A model generated the notes under the pieces. The model saw only the letters and a list, made by a program, of their open reading frames with translations. It was not told the DNA's origin and ran no database searches. DNA of 64,000 bases from positions 9,528 to 73,527 of the forward strand of contig JBDHTJ010000001.1 in assembly GCA_039808585.1 (NCBI GenBank), given 5' to 3'. The DNA is from AWTP1-13 sp039808585. GTDB lineage: Bacteria > Pseudomonadota > Alphaproteobacteria > Rhizobiales > Hyphomicrobiaceae. Numbering within the stretch: position 1 is the first letter of the stretch; each line of letters begins with the position of its first letter. Both the position numbers and the translations under genes were made by a program. This document shows positions 1 to 8,785 of this stretch, in pieces.

Positions 1-2
1 TC

Positions 3-707
3 GATGGTCGTCACGCCGCCGACCAGCCCGAACAGCGCCTGCGCCGTGCGCAAGGCCACGAAGGTGGAACGCTGGTTGGCGCCCTTGTTGCCGAGGTCGA
101 AGATGCCCGAGATCGTCAGCACGCGCGTAGCGCCCGTCGCCGCCGACACGATGATCTTCTCGCCCACGCCGACACCGAGGTCCTTGGCAAGCTCGGTGCC
201 GACCAGGATATCGTCGGTAAGCACGCGCACCTGTCCAGCCACCAGGTAGTCGGGAATGCGCACGACATTGAAATAAACGTCGGGGTCGATGCCGGTCATG
301 CTGATGGAGCGGCTCGCAGCCCCCCGCACGGCAAGCGCCGAGCCGCCCATCGTCGGCGACACGTTGGTGATCTCCGGCCAGCGTGACAGCTGCGCGCGCA
401 CCTTCTGCCACTGGTCGATCGAGCGCACGCGCTGCACCGGTCTTTGCACGATGGGCACAACCACCTCGCCCGTGCCCGGCGTCCGCAACACCCGCGCCTG
501 TTCTTCCGGTGGAATGAGCTGGATGTGGGGCTGCGAGGTCAGCACGCGCTTCAGGAAGTTCTGCTGCAGGCTCGCCAGGAGTGCCGACATGAACACGATC
601 ACCGCCACACCGATCGCCACCGCCACCACGATGAACAGCGTCTGCATGCGCCCTTCCCGCAGGAAGCGCAGCGCCGTGATCCACTCGAAGGGCGCGAGGC
701 GGTTCAT
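3..707 (-). CDS. ABC transporter permease, MacB/FtsX-like (3'-truncated by window edge)
   Basis: The gene enters from the left edge; about 235 N-terminal residues are visible. It starts MNRLAPFEWITALRFLREGR, followed by a membrane segment near residues 22-45 and then a large soluble region containing ISMTGIDPDVYFNVV and ILVGTELAKDLGVG. This is the layout of MacB_PCD/FtsX permeases (LolC/E, MacB, DevC types), in which one N-terminal helix is followed by a periplasmic domain. The ATG overlaps the stop of the upstream adaptor gene as ATGA, so the two are translationally coupled. The ATPase expected for such a system would lie beyond the edge. The probable role is export of a drug, lipid or peptide together with the HlyD-like adaptor. 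The substrate cannot be read from sequence. Confidence 0.75.
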   Translation of the reverse strand, partial: MNRLAPFEWITALRFLREGRMQTLFIVVAVAIGVAVIVFMSALLASLQQNFLKRVLTSQPHIQLIPPEEQARVLRTPGTGEVVVPIVQRPVQRVRSIDQWQKVRAQLSRWPEITNVSPTMGGSALAVRGAASRSISMTGIDPDVYFNVVRIPDYLVAGQVRVLTDDILVGTELAKDLGVGVGEKIIVSAATGATRVLTISGIFDLGNKGANQRSTFVALRTAQALFGLVGGVTTI

Positions 708-2014
708 GGCTGTTTCTGCGGCGCAAGGCGCGCGCGCATGTGCGTGCCGTCATGGATCTTGGTCGCAGTCACCGGCACCACGAGATCGCCCTCGTCGAGG
801 CCTTCCAGCACCTCCGCATTGCCGCCGCTGACGAGGCCGAGCTTCACCGGCTGCGCCACCGCCTTCAGTCCCTTCACCTTCAAGACCCACGGCGCCCCCT
901 TCGCAACGTCGCGCACCGTGGCAGCGGGCACGACGAGCGCCGCCGGATGCCGCGTCGTCTCGATGTCGACGGAAACCGTCATGTCCTGGCGCAGATAGGA
1001 CGGCGGCTTGTCCACGCTCAGCTTCACCTCCACCGAGGCGCGCTGCAAATCGACGCCCGGATTGATGAGCGACACCACCGCCGGAAATCGCTCCTTCGGG
1101 TAGGCGTCGGCTGATGCGAGTGCCTTCTGGCCAAGGGCGAGCAGGCCCAGGTTCTTTTCGTCGATCAGAACCACGAGCTGCGTCTTGCCGAACGGCGAGA
1201 GCCGCATCAGCACGTTGGTCGGCTGCACCACGTTGCCGCGCTCGACATCGCGCGAGATCAGCACGCCGTCGCGCGGCGCCTTGATCACGGTGTAGCTCAG
1301 GCGTGACTGCGCCGTCGAAAGCGCGGCGCGCGCCTGGCGCAGCTGCGTTTCGGCCAGCACGTAGTCGCTGCCGCCCTCGCTGTTGGTGTAGACTTGCAGT
1401 TCGGCGCTGCGCACCTGGGCGCGCGCAATCGCCAGCGCCCGCGTCGCGTCTTCCAGCACCACCCGTGTTCCCACGCCGTCGCGGGCAAGCTTCTCCGCAC
1501 GGTCGAATGTCGCCTGCGCGTTGACGAGCGTCGCCTGCGCCTGGGTAAGTGTCTCGCGAGCGGAAGGCAGCACCAGTTCCCTGATCTGTTTCAGCCGCGC
1601 CTCGGCCTGCGCCACGGCGCCTTCGGTCTGCACGACTGCTGCCTTGGCTTCCCGGTCGTCGAGCACCACCAACACGTCGCCGGCCTTCACCTCCTGCCCT
1701 TGCTCCACCGGCACGTCCACCACCACACCCGTGACCTGGCTGCCGATGTTCACGCGATAGGGCGCTTCCACGTGTCCTGCCGCCACGATGCTCTGCACGA
1801 AATCCGCCCGCCGCACCGCCTCCACCTGCACCACGGGTCCGAAGGCGAGGGGGATGATGAAGTAGTTGAGCACGAGCAGCGTCGCCACTGCGATGATGAT
1901 CGGCTTGCGGTAGCCCCACGCCACGCGCAACGGTCGCAGCACGCGGCGCAGCGTGGTCGCGCCCGTCTCCTCACCCGCCTTGATGTCGGTGCCCTGGTCG
2001 TGCTTGAACTGCAT
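704..2014 (-). CDS. HlyD/MacA-family periplasmic adaptor subunit
   Basis: A membrane-fusion adaptor of about 436 residues. It has a cytoplasmic N-terminus, one membrane helix (around IIIAVATLLVLNYFIIPLAF), a split biotinyl-lipoyl domain (GHVEAPYRVNIGSQVTGVV and later SYTVIKAPRDGVLISRDV), a long alpha-helical hairpin rich in Ala/Gln/Glu, and a beta-barrel region ending in LDEGDLVVP. This is the standard order for MacA/HlyD adaptors, which bridge an inner-membrane ABC pump to an outer-membrane channel. The start at MQFKHDQG is preferred because AGCAGGA precedes it; the frame stays open upstream to 2077. It overlaps the permease gene by 4 nt, so the pair is one operon. Confidence 0.85.
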   Translation of the reverse strand: MQFKHDQGTDIKAGEETGATTLRRVLRPLRVAWGYRKPIIIAVATLLVLNYFIIPLAFGPVVQVEAVRRADFVQSIVAAGHVEAPYRVNIGSQVTGVVVDVPVEQGQEVKAGDVLVVLDDREAKAAVVQTEGAVAQAEARLKQIRELVLPSARETLTQAQATLVNAQATFDRAEKLARDGVGTRVVLEDATRALAIARAQVRSAELQVYTNSEGGSDYVLAETQLRQARAALSTAQSRLSYTVIKAPRDGVLISRDVERGNVVQPTNVLMRLSPFGKTQLVVLIDEKNLGLLALGQKALASADAYPKERFPAVVSLINPGVDLQRASVEVKLSVDKPPSYLRQDMTVSVDIETTRHPAALVVPAATVRDVAKGAPWVLKVKGLKAVAQPVKLGLVSGGNAEVLEGLDEGDLVVPVTATKIHDGTHMRARLAPQKQP

Positions 2015-2585
2015 GTCCTGCTCTTGTCGCGATCGACGCTCAAGGAATTGCCCTGGCCCTCCCGATCCCGCTCCCATCCCTTAGGTCGCGGCCTTGCACG
2101 GCTTCGGGCGACGGTCGCAGACGTGCTTCTCCCCGATATGGGGTTTTCCGCACCCTTCCAGATCCTTTGCGGGGTGCGCTTTGCCCCTGATCAATTAAAC
2201 GCGCCAATTCTGCCCGCGCTACGGCAAACTGCCGCTTCGGTTAGCGCGCCGGGGCGCCCGCGAAGCATAAGTAGGGCGCGCGGCAAGCGCAGGGCTGGGT
2301 TGGCCCGCCGTGCGCGTAACCCAGCAGCGACGAGGATGGGGAAAATACGCTGGCTTATGCAGCCTGCGCTGCCAACCAAGCTACAGCCCACGACTGGGGT
2401 CGACACCAATCGGGCAACGCATCCCGTCCCCCGCCCGTCATCTCCGCGCAGGCGGAGATCCACGCAAATCCGAGAGAAGGCTGAACCTCTCCTGTCGCCT
2501 TCCCGGCCGAGCGGAGCGAGCGCCGGGATCTATCCCCGTTACGAAAATGGCAAGGGGAAAGATCCAAGCCGGACTGCAGCGGCCC
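2015..2585. other. Intergenic region with hairpins and a composite palindromic repeat
   Basis: There is no credible gene in this stretch. It holds an inverted repeat GCTGGGTT...AACCCAGC (2294-2325), resembling a REP-type hairpin, and a composite repeat from 2437 described separately. The remainder should include the promoter and leader for the adaptor-permease pair on the minus strand, but no clear promoter elements were recognised. Confidence 0.6.
2437..2565 (+). repeat. Composite extragenic palindromic repeat, copy at 2.4 kb
   Basis: It opens with GTCATCTCCGCGCAGGCGGA (inverted pair TCTCCGC/GCGGAGA). After about 45 variable bases comes CTTCCCGGCCGAGCGGAGCG followed by AGCGCCGGGATC (inverted pair CCCGGC/GCCGGG). 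It ends in a third weak inverted pair, GATCTATCCCC and GGGGAAAGATC. The same three-hairpin order recurs at 10.1-10.7 kb and, inverted and diverged, at 38.3 kb. It lies at the 3' end of the gene at 2586-3302, which points leftward. Confidence 0.75.
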
Positions 2586-3302
2586 TCACTGCGGCCAGCA
2601 GAACTTCTCGTCCATTTCATTCTGCTTGCGGCCCTCGTGCAGGGCTTCGAGATTCTTCGGATCCGCGAGATGGGCCTGCTCTTTCTCGAGATTGCCGCGG
2701 GCCTTCGCCACGGCCTCCTTCAGCAGCGCCTTGCGATCCTTGTCACGCGCCGGCAGCTGCTCCATGAAAACGGCCTGATACGGGTTCGCCTCCACCCAGG
2801 CCAGCGCCTTCACCCGCGCCTGCTTCTGCTTCTCCACATCGCAGAAGGCATACCCGTTGATGTAAGGGCCTGCCAGTTGGCTGAAGGCGGCCATGGCCTG
2901 CGCCGATTGCGCCAATTCCCGCGTGCCCGGGGCGATCACTTCGGCCAGCGTGAAATAGCGGTCCTTCGCCGCGTAGAACCAGAACACGGCTTCATCGCGC
3001 AGGCCGAAATCGTAGAGGCGGATGGCGAGCACCATCATCGTCATCGGCGTCGTGAGGCCGGGCTTGCCCAGGATCATGTCGCGCACGGCAAGCACGTTCT
3101 CCCGCTTCGTCGAGGCGAGCAGCGCCGTGTAGGGCCCACCCACGCTCACCTGCGGCGCCTCATCCGGCGTGCGCGCGGCGCGGTAGAACGGTTCGACATA
3201 GACGGGGATGTGGCGCACCGGCTCCGCCGCGAAGCCGCCAGCCCCCGTGAGCGTCGCAAGCAGTGCCGTTAGAAGCGCTGTCCGAAGAAATCTTGCCCGC
3301 AT
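2586..3302 (-). CDS. Secreted protein of unknown function
   Basis: This 238-residue protein has a clear signal peptide (MRARFLRTALLTALLATLTG, cleavage near GGFAAEP). The mature part is mostly helical, with an aromatic-rich stretch (RLYDFGLRDEAVFWFYAAKD) and a charged C-terminal third (KEAVAKARGNLEKEQAHLAD) that may form a coiled coil. I do not recognise the family. It is separated from the downstream livF by about 150 bp, on the same strand, so it may be transcribed with or after the Liv transporter genes. Third-position GC matches its neighbours, and the coding quality looks genuine. Confidence 0.7.
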   Translation of the reverse strand: MRARFLRTALLTALLATLTGAGGFAAEPVRHIPVYVEPFYRAARTPDEAPQVSVGGPYTALLASTKRENVLAVRDMILGKPGLTTPMTMMVLAIRLYDFGLRDEAVFWFYAAKDRYFTLAEVIAPGTRELAQSAQAMAAFSQLAGPYINGYAFCDVEKQKQARVKALAWVEANPYQAVFMEQLPARDKDRKALLKEAVAKARGNLEKEQAHLADPKNLEALHEGRKQNEMDEKFCWPQ

Positions 3303-3449
3303 CTCTCGCTCCGCCTGGTGGTGCGCGCGCAGGCGCGACGAGCCGGCAGTAGATCCGCCACCCGCAGGCTGTCAAGCGCACGGGGCGCAGCACACCGCCC
3401 CGCGATCTTGTCGGACGTGATGGAAAGCCGATTGCCCCGAACGCTCTCG

Positions 3450-4157
3450 CTAGCCGCCGAGGAAGATCCGGCGCACCTCGGGGCTGTCGATGAGCGAGGA
3501 TGATGGGCCCGAGATGGCCAGCCGCCCGCTTTCCAGGATATACCCGCGCGTTGCCATCGAAAGCGCAAGCCGCACGTTCTGCTCGATGAACAGGATCGCC
3601 ATGCCTTCCTGCTTCAGCCGCTCGAACACGCCCTGCATCTGCTCCATCACCTGCGGCGCGAGGCCCAGGAACGGTTCGTCCACCATCAGCAGGCGCGGCA
3701 GCGACATCAGCCCGCGCGCAATCGCCAGCATCTGCTGCTCGCCACCCGACATCGTTCGCGCAAGCTGGTCCCTGCGCTCTTCCAGCCGCGGGAAAAGGGC
3801 AAAGGCGCGCTTCAGCGAAGCCTCGCGCTCCGCCTTCGCGCGCGGATGCCACGCGCCAAGCTTCAGGTTCTGCAGCACCGTCAGATGCGGGAACACGCGC
3901 CGCCGCTCCAGCACGTGCGCGATGCCGATCGGCGCGCGCGCATGCGTCGGCTCGCGCACGATGCTCTGGCCGTCGAACACGATGTCGCCGGCCTTGGCGC
4001 GGTTCAGGCCCGAGATGGTGTTGACCACGGTGCTTTTGCCAGAGCCGTTGGGGCCCAGCAGCGCCACGCTTTCGCCCGCGGCCACGCCGAGGGATACGCC
4101 CCACACGACCTGGTAGTCGCCGTAGGCGACCTCGAGACCCTTCACCTCAAGCAACAT
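3450..4157 (-). CDS. livF: Branched-chain amino acid-type ABC transporter ATP-binding protein (LivF-like)
   Basis: This is a cytoplasmic ATPase of 235 residues. It has a Walker A (GPNGSGKSTVV), an ABC signature (TMSGGEQQMLAIARG), a Walker B (LLMVDEPFLGLAPQ) and an H-loop region in which Q replaces H (LFIEQNVRLAL), which is typical of LivF. The start MLLEVKGLEVAYGDY is chosen over an upstream in-frame Met because the family normally begins there. It overlaps the livG stop by 11 nt, consistent with an operon livH-livM-livG-livF. The family powers uptake of branched-chain amino acids, amides or related small molecules; the substrate here is unknown. Confidence 0.9.
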   Translation of the reverse strand: MLLEVKGLEVAYGDYQVVWGVSLGVAAGESVALLGPNGSGKSTVVNTISGLNRAKAGDIVFDGQSIVREPTHARAPIGIAHVLERRRVFPHLTVLQNLKLGAWHPRAKAEREASLKRAFALFPRLEERRDQLARTMSGGEQQMLAIARGLMSLPRLLMVDEPFLGLAPQVMEQMQGVFERLKQEGMAILFIEQNVRLALSMATRGYILESGRLAISGPSSSLIDSPEVRRIFLGG

Positions 4158-4875
4158 GTGGCGTCGACCCCAGGTAGGCATCCACGACGGCCGCGTCCTG
4201 GCGCACGTCTTCCGGCTTGCCGAAGGCGATGCGGCGGCCGGCGAACAGCGCGAGGATGCGATCGGAAATACGCATCATCACTTGCATGTTGTGCTCGATG
4301 GTCACGATCGTCATGCCCTGCCGCTTCAACTCGAGCACGAGATCGACGAGGCCCGGGATGGTGCGCTGGTCCACGCCGCCCGTCACCTCGTCCATCAGGA
4401 TCAGGCGCGGCTTGGTGGCAAGACCGCGCGCCAACTCCAGCCGCTTGCGCTGGCCCGTGGAAAGTTCCCGCGCGAAGTGATGCCGCTTCTCCAGGAGGTC
4501 CACGAAGGCGATGGATTCAAGCGCGATATCGCGCGCCTCGTGCATGTTGGCGGTGCGGGCAAGCGCCCCCACCATCACGTTCTCCGTGACGGTGAGTTCG
4601 GTGAACGGCTTGAGCTTCTGGAACGTCCGCGCGATGCCGAGCTTGTTGATCTTGTCGGGCCGCATGCCCGTGATGTCCTGGCCTGCGAACGTCACGCTGC
4701 CGGTATCGGGCTTCTGGAAGTTGGTCAGCAGGTCGAACAGGGTGGACTTGCCGGCGCCATTGGGCCCGATGATGCCCAGGATCTCGCCTTCGTTCACGTC
4801 GAAGGTGATGTCGTTATTGGCCGTGATGCCGCCGAAGCGTTTTGTCACGCCCTTCACGTCGAGGATCACGCTCAT
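4147..4875 (-). CDS. livG: Branched-chain amino acid-type ABC transporter ATP-binding protein (LivG-like)
   Basis: A 242-residue ATPase with Walker A (GPNGAGKSTLF), signature (LSTGQRKRLELARG), Walker B (LILMDEVTGGVDQ) and H-loop histidine (TIEHNMQVM). The signature has T instead of the usual first S/G step (LSTGQ), which is common in LivG. The start MSVILDVKGVTKRFGG overlaps the livM stop as ATGA. It pairs with LivF as the heterodimeric motor of the importer. Confidence 0.9.
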   Translation of the reverse strand: MSVILDVKGVTKRFGGITANNDITFDVNEGEILGIIGPNGAGKSTLFDLLTNFQKPDTGSVTFAGQDITGMRPDKINKLGIARTFQKLKPFTELTVTENVMVGALARTANMHEARDIALESIAFVDLLEKRHHFARELSTGQRKRLELARGLATKPRLILMDEVTGGVDQRTIPGLVDLVLELKRQGMTIVTIEHNMQVMMRISDRILALFAGRRIAFGKPEDVRQDAAVVDAYLGSTPHVA

Positions 4876-5954
4876 GGCCGGGCCTCCGCAGCGGTCGAGG
4901 CCGTGGCGGCAACGGCGGGGTCGGGCTCTCCGGGAAGCACGCGGCGGCGCAGGCGCTCGGAGAACAGGCTCACGATGCCGGCTGGCCGCCACATGCAGAT
5001 CGCCATGATCAGCAGCCCATAGATGATGAGATCGATGGTCTTGCCCGTGCCGCCCAGCCAGATGCGGCTGTACTCTGACAGCGGCACCAGGATCGCTGCG
5101 CCCAGCGCCGGTCCCCACAACGTGCCCGAGCCCCCCAGCACCGTCATCAGCACCACGATCACCGAGATGTCGGCCGAGAACACGCGTTCAGGATCGAGCA
5201 CGAGGATGTATTGCGCATAGAATGCGCCGGCCACCGACATCATGGCGGCAGACAGCATGAACGCCAGCACCTTGTGCTTGGCCACGCCGATGCCGAGGCT
5301 CGCCGCTGCATCCGGCTCGTCGCGCACCGCCTGCAGCCGGAAGCCGAAGCGGCTGCGGCGCAAATACCAGACCAGCAGGAAGCCCAGCGCCGCTGCGCCG
5401 AGCGACAGATAATAGTAGGGCACTTTGCTCGTATGGAACTGCAGGTCGAGCCACGGCGAGCCGCGTTTGATCGGATACATCAGGCCAGAGGCCGCACCCA
5501 CGTAGTCCCAGCGCTGGAAGATGATCTGCACGCTGGAGCCGATCAGCAGGGTGGCGATGGCGAAGTAATGCCCCTTCAGGCGCAGCGTCGGCAGGCCCAC
5601 GGCCAACGCCGTCAGTGCTGCCATGCCCATGCCGACGAGCATGCCGATCCACGGCGTGATCCCGAATCGCACTGCCAACACGCCGGTGGCATAGGCACCG
5701 ATGCCGAAGAACATCGCGTGCCCCAGGCTGATCTGTCCGGAAAGGCCGGCCATCACGTTCCACGCCTGCGCCATCAGCGCATAGAGGAAGATCAGGATCA
5801 TCACATGGTGCGAGAACGTCGTCGTGCCCACCAGCGGGAATGCCACCAGCACGACGGCCAGCAGCGCCCCGAAGGCAAGGGCGAAGAGCGGGGGGCGTGG
5901 CCACAGGGGCTCGCCGCGTGCGGCTTCAAGAAGGCGCGCTTTGTCGGTCGTCAT
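4872..5954 (-). CDS. livM: Branched-chain amino acid-type ABC transporter permease (LivM-like)
   Basis: A 360-residue polytopic membrane protein with the LivM signature region NVMAGLSGQISLGHAMFFGI and the permease coupling segment VLGGSGTLWGPALGAAIL. The N-terminal 25 residues are cytoplasmic and polar. It sits 3 bp downstream of livH and overlaps livG by 4 nt. LivM and LivH form the membrane channel of the importer. Confidence 0.9.
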   Translation of the reverse strand: MTTDKARLLEAARGEPLWPRPPLFALAFGALLAVVLVAFPLVGTTTFSHHVMILIFLYALMAQAWNVMAGLSGQISLGHAMFFGIGAYATGVLAVRFGITPWIGMLVGMGMAALTALAVGLPTLRLKGHYFAIATLLIGSSVQIIFQRWDYVGAASGLMYPIKRGSPWLDLQFHTSKVPYYYLSLGAAALGFLLVWYLRRSRFGFRLQAVRDEPDAAASLGIGVAKHKVLAFMLSAAMMSVAGAFYAQYILVLDPERVFSADISVIVVLMTVLGGSGTLWGPALGAAILVPLSEYSRIWLGGTGKTIDLIIYGLLIMAICMWRPAGIVSLFSERLRRRVLPGEPDPAVAATASTAAEARP

Positions 5955-5957
5955 GGA

Positions 5958-6821
5958 TCAGAACCTGCCGAAGAGACCGGTGGGGCGTGCGATGACGACA
6001 GCAAGGTACAACCCGAACACGATGAGCGCCTTATAGGAAGGATCGAACAGCACGCCGCCCACCGACTCCACGAGACCGATGAGGACGCCGGCAACGAGGC
6101 TGCCGAGGATGCTGCCGAAGCCGCCCAGCGCCACCGCCACGAAGGCGAGCAAAGCAAAATTCACGCCGACATCTGGGAAGATGTAGAAGAATGTCGACAG
6201 CATGCTGCCGGCCACCCCGACGCAGCCGAGCCCGATCGCCCATCCCAGTGCCGACATCCGCTCCGTGGGGATGCCCATCACGGCGGCTGCCTGCCTGTCC
6301 TGGGACGTGGCCTGCAGGGCAAGCCCCGTCTCCGTGCGTGTCACGAAGAGATAAAGCAGCACGAAGGCCAGAAGGCAGATGCCGCCGGCCACCAGCTGCG
6401 GCTGCCCGATGAACACGGTGCCGATCTGCACCCGGCCTGCGATCATCGGGTTGGTGATAGTGCGGAAGTCCGGGGTCCACAGGAATTGTGCGCCTGCGCG
6501 GAGAGCCACGGCCAGGCCGAACGTGCCGCAGACTTGTGCAAGCATCGGCGCCGTCAGCAGCCGTCTGATCACGCCGTAATGCACCGCAAGACCAGCGAGC
6601 CCGAGCAGGATCACCACGAGTGGCAATGAAAGCAGGGGATCGAGGCCCAGAACCCAGAACCAGAACGAGGCGAACATGGCGAGCATCAAAAACTCGCCGT
6701 GTGCAAAATTAACAATCTCCATAAGCCCAAATATTAGGCTCAAACCTACGGCGACGAGCGCATAGATGAGCCCCATCAGGAGGCCGCTGATGACAGCTTG
6801 CAGGAGAACTTCGGTAGACAA
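5958..6821 (-). CDS. livH: Branched-chain amino acid-type ABC transporter permease (LivH-like), TTG start
   Basis: A polytopic permease of about 287 residues with the LivH hallmark GLIYALVAVGLSLIFGLMEI followed by VNFAHGEFLML and a C-terminal GGFGSILGSLVAGVLIGLVE. No ATG gives a full-length N-terminus. The TTG at 6821 (first residues MSTEVLLQAVISGLLMG) has GGAG 9 nt upstream and matches the usual LivH beginning. A further TTG at 6887 would add 22 residues and would overlap the start of the divergent substrate-binding protein gene, so I reject it. Confidence 0.85.
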   Translation of the reverse strand: MSTEVLLQAVISGLLMGLIYALVAVGLSLIFGLMEIVNFAHGEFLMLAMFASFWFWVLGLDPLLSLPLVVILLGLAGLAVHYGVIRRLLTAPMLAQVCGTFGLAVALRAGAQFLWTPDFRTITNPMIAGRVQIGTVFIGQPQLVAGGICLLAFVLLYLFVTRTETGLALQATSQDRQAAAVMGIPTERMSALGWAIGLGCVGVAGSMLSTFFYIFPDVGVNFALLAFVAVALGGFGSILGSLVAGVLIGLVESVGGVLFDPSYKALIVFGLYLAVVIARPTGLFGRF

Positions 6822-6886
6822 TTGACGAACGCTCCAGAAAAACGCGTAATCAGGCTGTGGTTTCGCACTGAAAAGGAGTGAGGTCA

Positions 6887-8149
6887 ATGAACCCCGTGAA
6901 AGTCGCCTGTGCGGCAGCCGTGCTTTTTGCCGGCACCGTTGCAGCCCAGGCCCAACAGGAAGTTAAGATCGGTGCCATCTACCCGCTTTCGGGTCCGGTG
7001 GCGCAGGTCGGTATCGACGCCGTCGCTGCCCTGAAGACGGTCGCCGAGATTGTGAATGAAGGGGCAGATCTCCCGCTACCTCTCGCCAAGAGCAAAGGTC
7101 TTTCCGGCCTCGGCGGCGCGAAGGTTAAACTGTTTGTCGCCGACCATCAGGGCAAGCCCGAAGTGGGCTTGAGCGAAACCGAACGCATGATCACGCAGGA
7201 CAAGGTGCACGCCATGATCGGCGCGTACTTCTCCTCCGTCACGGCGGCGGCAAGCCAGGCGGCCGAGCGTGCAGGCGTGCCGTTCCTGAATGCGGCTTCC
7301 ACGTCTCCGGCACTCACGGAGCGCGGCTTCAAGTTCTTCTTCCGCACCACGCCGACGGACGAAGACTTCTCAAAGCTCATGTTCGACTTCATGAAGGATC
7401 TCTCCGCCAAGACTGGCAAGAAGATCGAAAGCGTCTCTCTCTTCCACGAGGACACTGCCTACGGCTCCGACAGTGCCAAGGTGCAGAACCGCCTCGCCAA
7501 GGAACAGGGCTACGCGGTGAAGGAGGACATCACCTACAAGGCGCAGACCACCTCGCTCACCTCCGAGGTCCAGCGCCTTAAGGCCGCGAACGCCGACGTG
7601 CTGCTGCCGTCGTCCTACACGTCCGACACCTTCCTTCTGCTGCGCACGTCGAAAGAACTCGACTTCAACCCCAAGCTGATTGTTGCGCAGAACGCCGGCT
7701 TCACCGATCCCACGTTCATCTCCACGATGGGCAAGGATGCGGAAGGCTCCATCACGCGCTCGCCCTACAACGGCGATCTCGCCAAGACCATCCCGCTGAT
7801 CACCAAGGTCAACGAGATCTTCAAGAAGCACTCGAACGGCCGCGACCTGTCGGACGTGCCCGCGCGCGTCTTCACCGGCATGATGACGCTTCTCGACGCC
7901 ATCAACCGCGCCGGATCGACGGATCCCGAGAAGATCCGTGCGGCACTCGCCGCCACGAACATTCCCGCCGATCAGCTCATCGTTCCCTATCGGGGCGTGA
8001 AGTTCGACGAGAAGGGCCAGAACAACATGGTTCGTCCCATCCTTATGCAGGTGCAGAAGGGTGCCTATTGCACCGTCTATCCCTTCGAGCTGAAGACCTG
8101 CGAGGTGCAGTATCCGATGCCGACGTGGGCCGAGAAGGCCAAGATGTAA
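6887..8149 (+). CDS. Branched-chain amino acid-type ABC transporter substrate-binding protein
   Basis: A 420-residue periplasmic binding protein. The signal peptide is MNPVKVACAAAVLFAGTVAA with cleavage after AQAQ, and the mature start QQEVKIGAIYPLSGPVAQVG is typical of Peripla_BP_6 (LivJ/LivK, AmiC types). ATG 6887 is chosen because AAAAGGAGTGAGG precedes it. The gene is transcribed divergently from livH with only 65 bp between, so the two halves of the transporter share a control region. A strong terminator follows. The ligand could be an amino acid, amide or aromatic acid; its neighbour hpd does not settle this. Confidence 0.9.
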   Translation: MNPVKVACAAAVLFAGTVAAQAQQEVKIGAIYPLSGPVAQVGIDAVAALKTVAEIVNEGADLPLPLAKSKGLSGLGGAKVKLFVADHQGKPEVGLSETERMITQDKVHAMIGAYFSSVTAAASQAAERAGVPFLNAASTSPALTERGFKFFFRTTPTDEDFSKLMFDFMKDLSAKTGKKIESVSLFHEDTAYGSDSAKVQNRLAKEQGYAVKEDITYKAQTTSLTSEVQRLKAANADVLLPSSYTSDTFLLLRTSKELDFNPKLIVAQNAGFTDPTFISTMGKDAEGSITRSPYNGDLAKTIPLITKVNEIFKKHSNGRDLSDVPARVFTGMMTLLDAINRAGSTDPEKIRAALAATNIPADQLIVPYRGVKFDEKGQNNMVRPILMQVQKGAYCTVYPFELKTCEVQYPMPTWAEKAKM

Positions 8150-8173
8150 GACGACGACACCGCCACGCGACGA

Positions 8174-8205
8174 GGCCCGCGGAAATCTCCGCGGGCCTTT
8201 TTCGT
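8174..8205 (+). terminator. Rho-independent terminator after the substrate-binding protein gene
   Basis: A perfect 10-bp stem GGCCCGCGGA / TCCGCGGGCC with a 4-nt loop is followed directly by TTTTTCGTTT. It lies between convergent genes and could also stop transcripts from the minus-strand regulator gene. Confidence 0.9.
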
Positions 8206-8212
8206 TTCCCCC

Positions 8213-8770
8213 TCACGCGCCTGTGGCCCGTCCCCTGCGCTTGCCCTGTTTCCGCGTCGGCGACCGCGCCGCCTCTTGCTTTCGCTGCTGCACCGCGACC
8301 GCTGACAGCGGCAGGTTCGACGTCTGCTTCAACCGATGCAGCACGATCGATGATCTCACGTGCGCGACGCTGCCGTGCGGCAGCAGCACCTCGTTGAGGA
8401 TGCGCGACAGGCTCGCCAGGTCCGGCACGACGAGCTTCACCAGATAATCGGCCTCGCCCGTCAACGCGTACGCCTCCTGCACCTCGTCCAGCCCATCGAT
8501 CAGGCGCTGGAAGCGGCGGGAGTTCTCCGGCGAATGCGTTGCCAGCCGCACCTCCACGAACACGAGCACGCTCAGCCCCAGCGCCTCCGCAGAAAGCGCC
8601 GCGCGATAGGCCTCGATCACGCCCGCAGCCTCGAGCGTCACCCGCCGACGCGAGCACTGCGAAGGCGAGAGGCCGACGCGATCTGCCAGCTCGAAGTTGG
8701 TCAAACGCCCTTCCTGCTGCAGCGCTGCCAGCAGCTTCAGGTCGATATCATCGATGCGCGAGTCTTGCAT
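8213..8770 (-). CDS. Lrp/AsnC-family transcriptional regulator
   Basis: A 185-residue regulator. An N-terminal winged helix-turn-helix (residues 6-55: DDIDLKLLAALQQEGRLTNF, then ELADRVGLSPSQCSRRRVTL) precedes an AsnC ligand-binding domain (VEVRLATHSPENSRRFQRLI, and GEADYLVKLVVPDLASL with the conserved G-D-Y-L). About 25 basic residues at the C-terminus (RKQEAARSPTRKQGKRRGRA) exceed the usual 150-160 length. It is divergent from hpd across a 130-bp AT-rich region, so it probably regulates hpd and itself, perhaps in response to an aromatic amino acid. Confidence 0.85.
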   Translation of the reverse strand: MQDSRIDDIDLKLLAALQQEGRLTNFELADRVGLSPSQCSRRRVTLEAAGVIEAYRAALSAEALGLSVLVFVEVRLATHSPENSRRFQRLIDGLDEVQEAYALTGEADYLVKLVVPDLASLSRILNEVLLPHGSVAHVRSSIVLHRLKQTSNLPLSAVAVQQRKQEAARSPTRKQGKRRGRATGA

Positions 8771-8785
8771 GAATACCTAATTTTA

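Noticed and set aside
5211..6629. A 472-codon plus-strand open frame opposite the liv permease genes
   Set aside because: It is the shadow of livM and livH; the composition is dominated by His, Arg, Gln and Glu, with no membrane segments or motifs.
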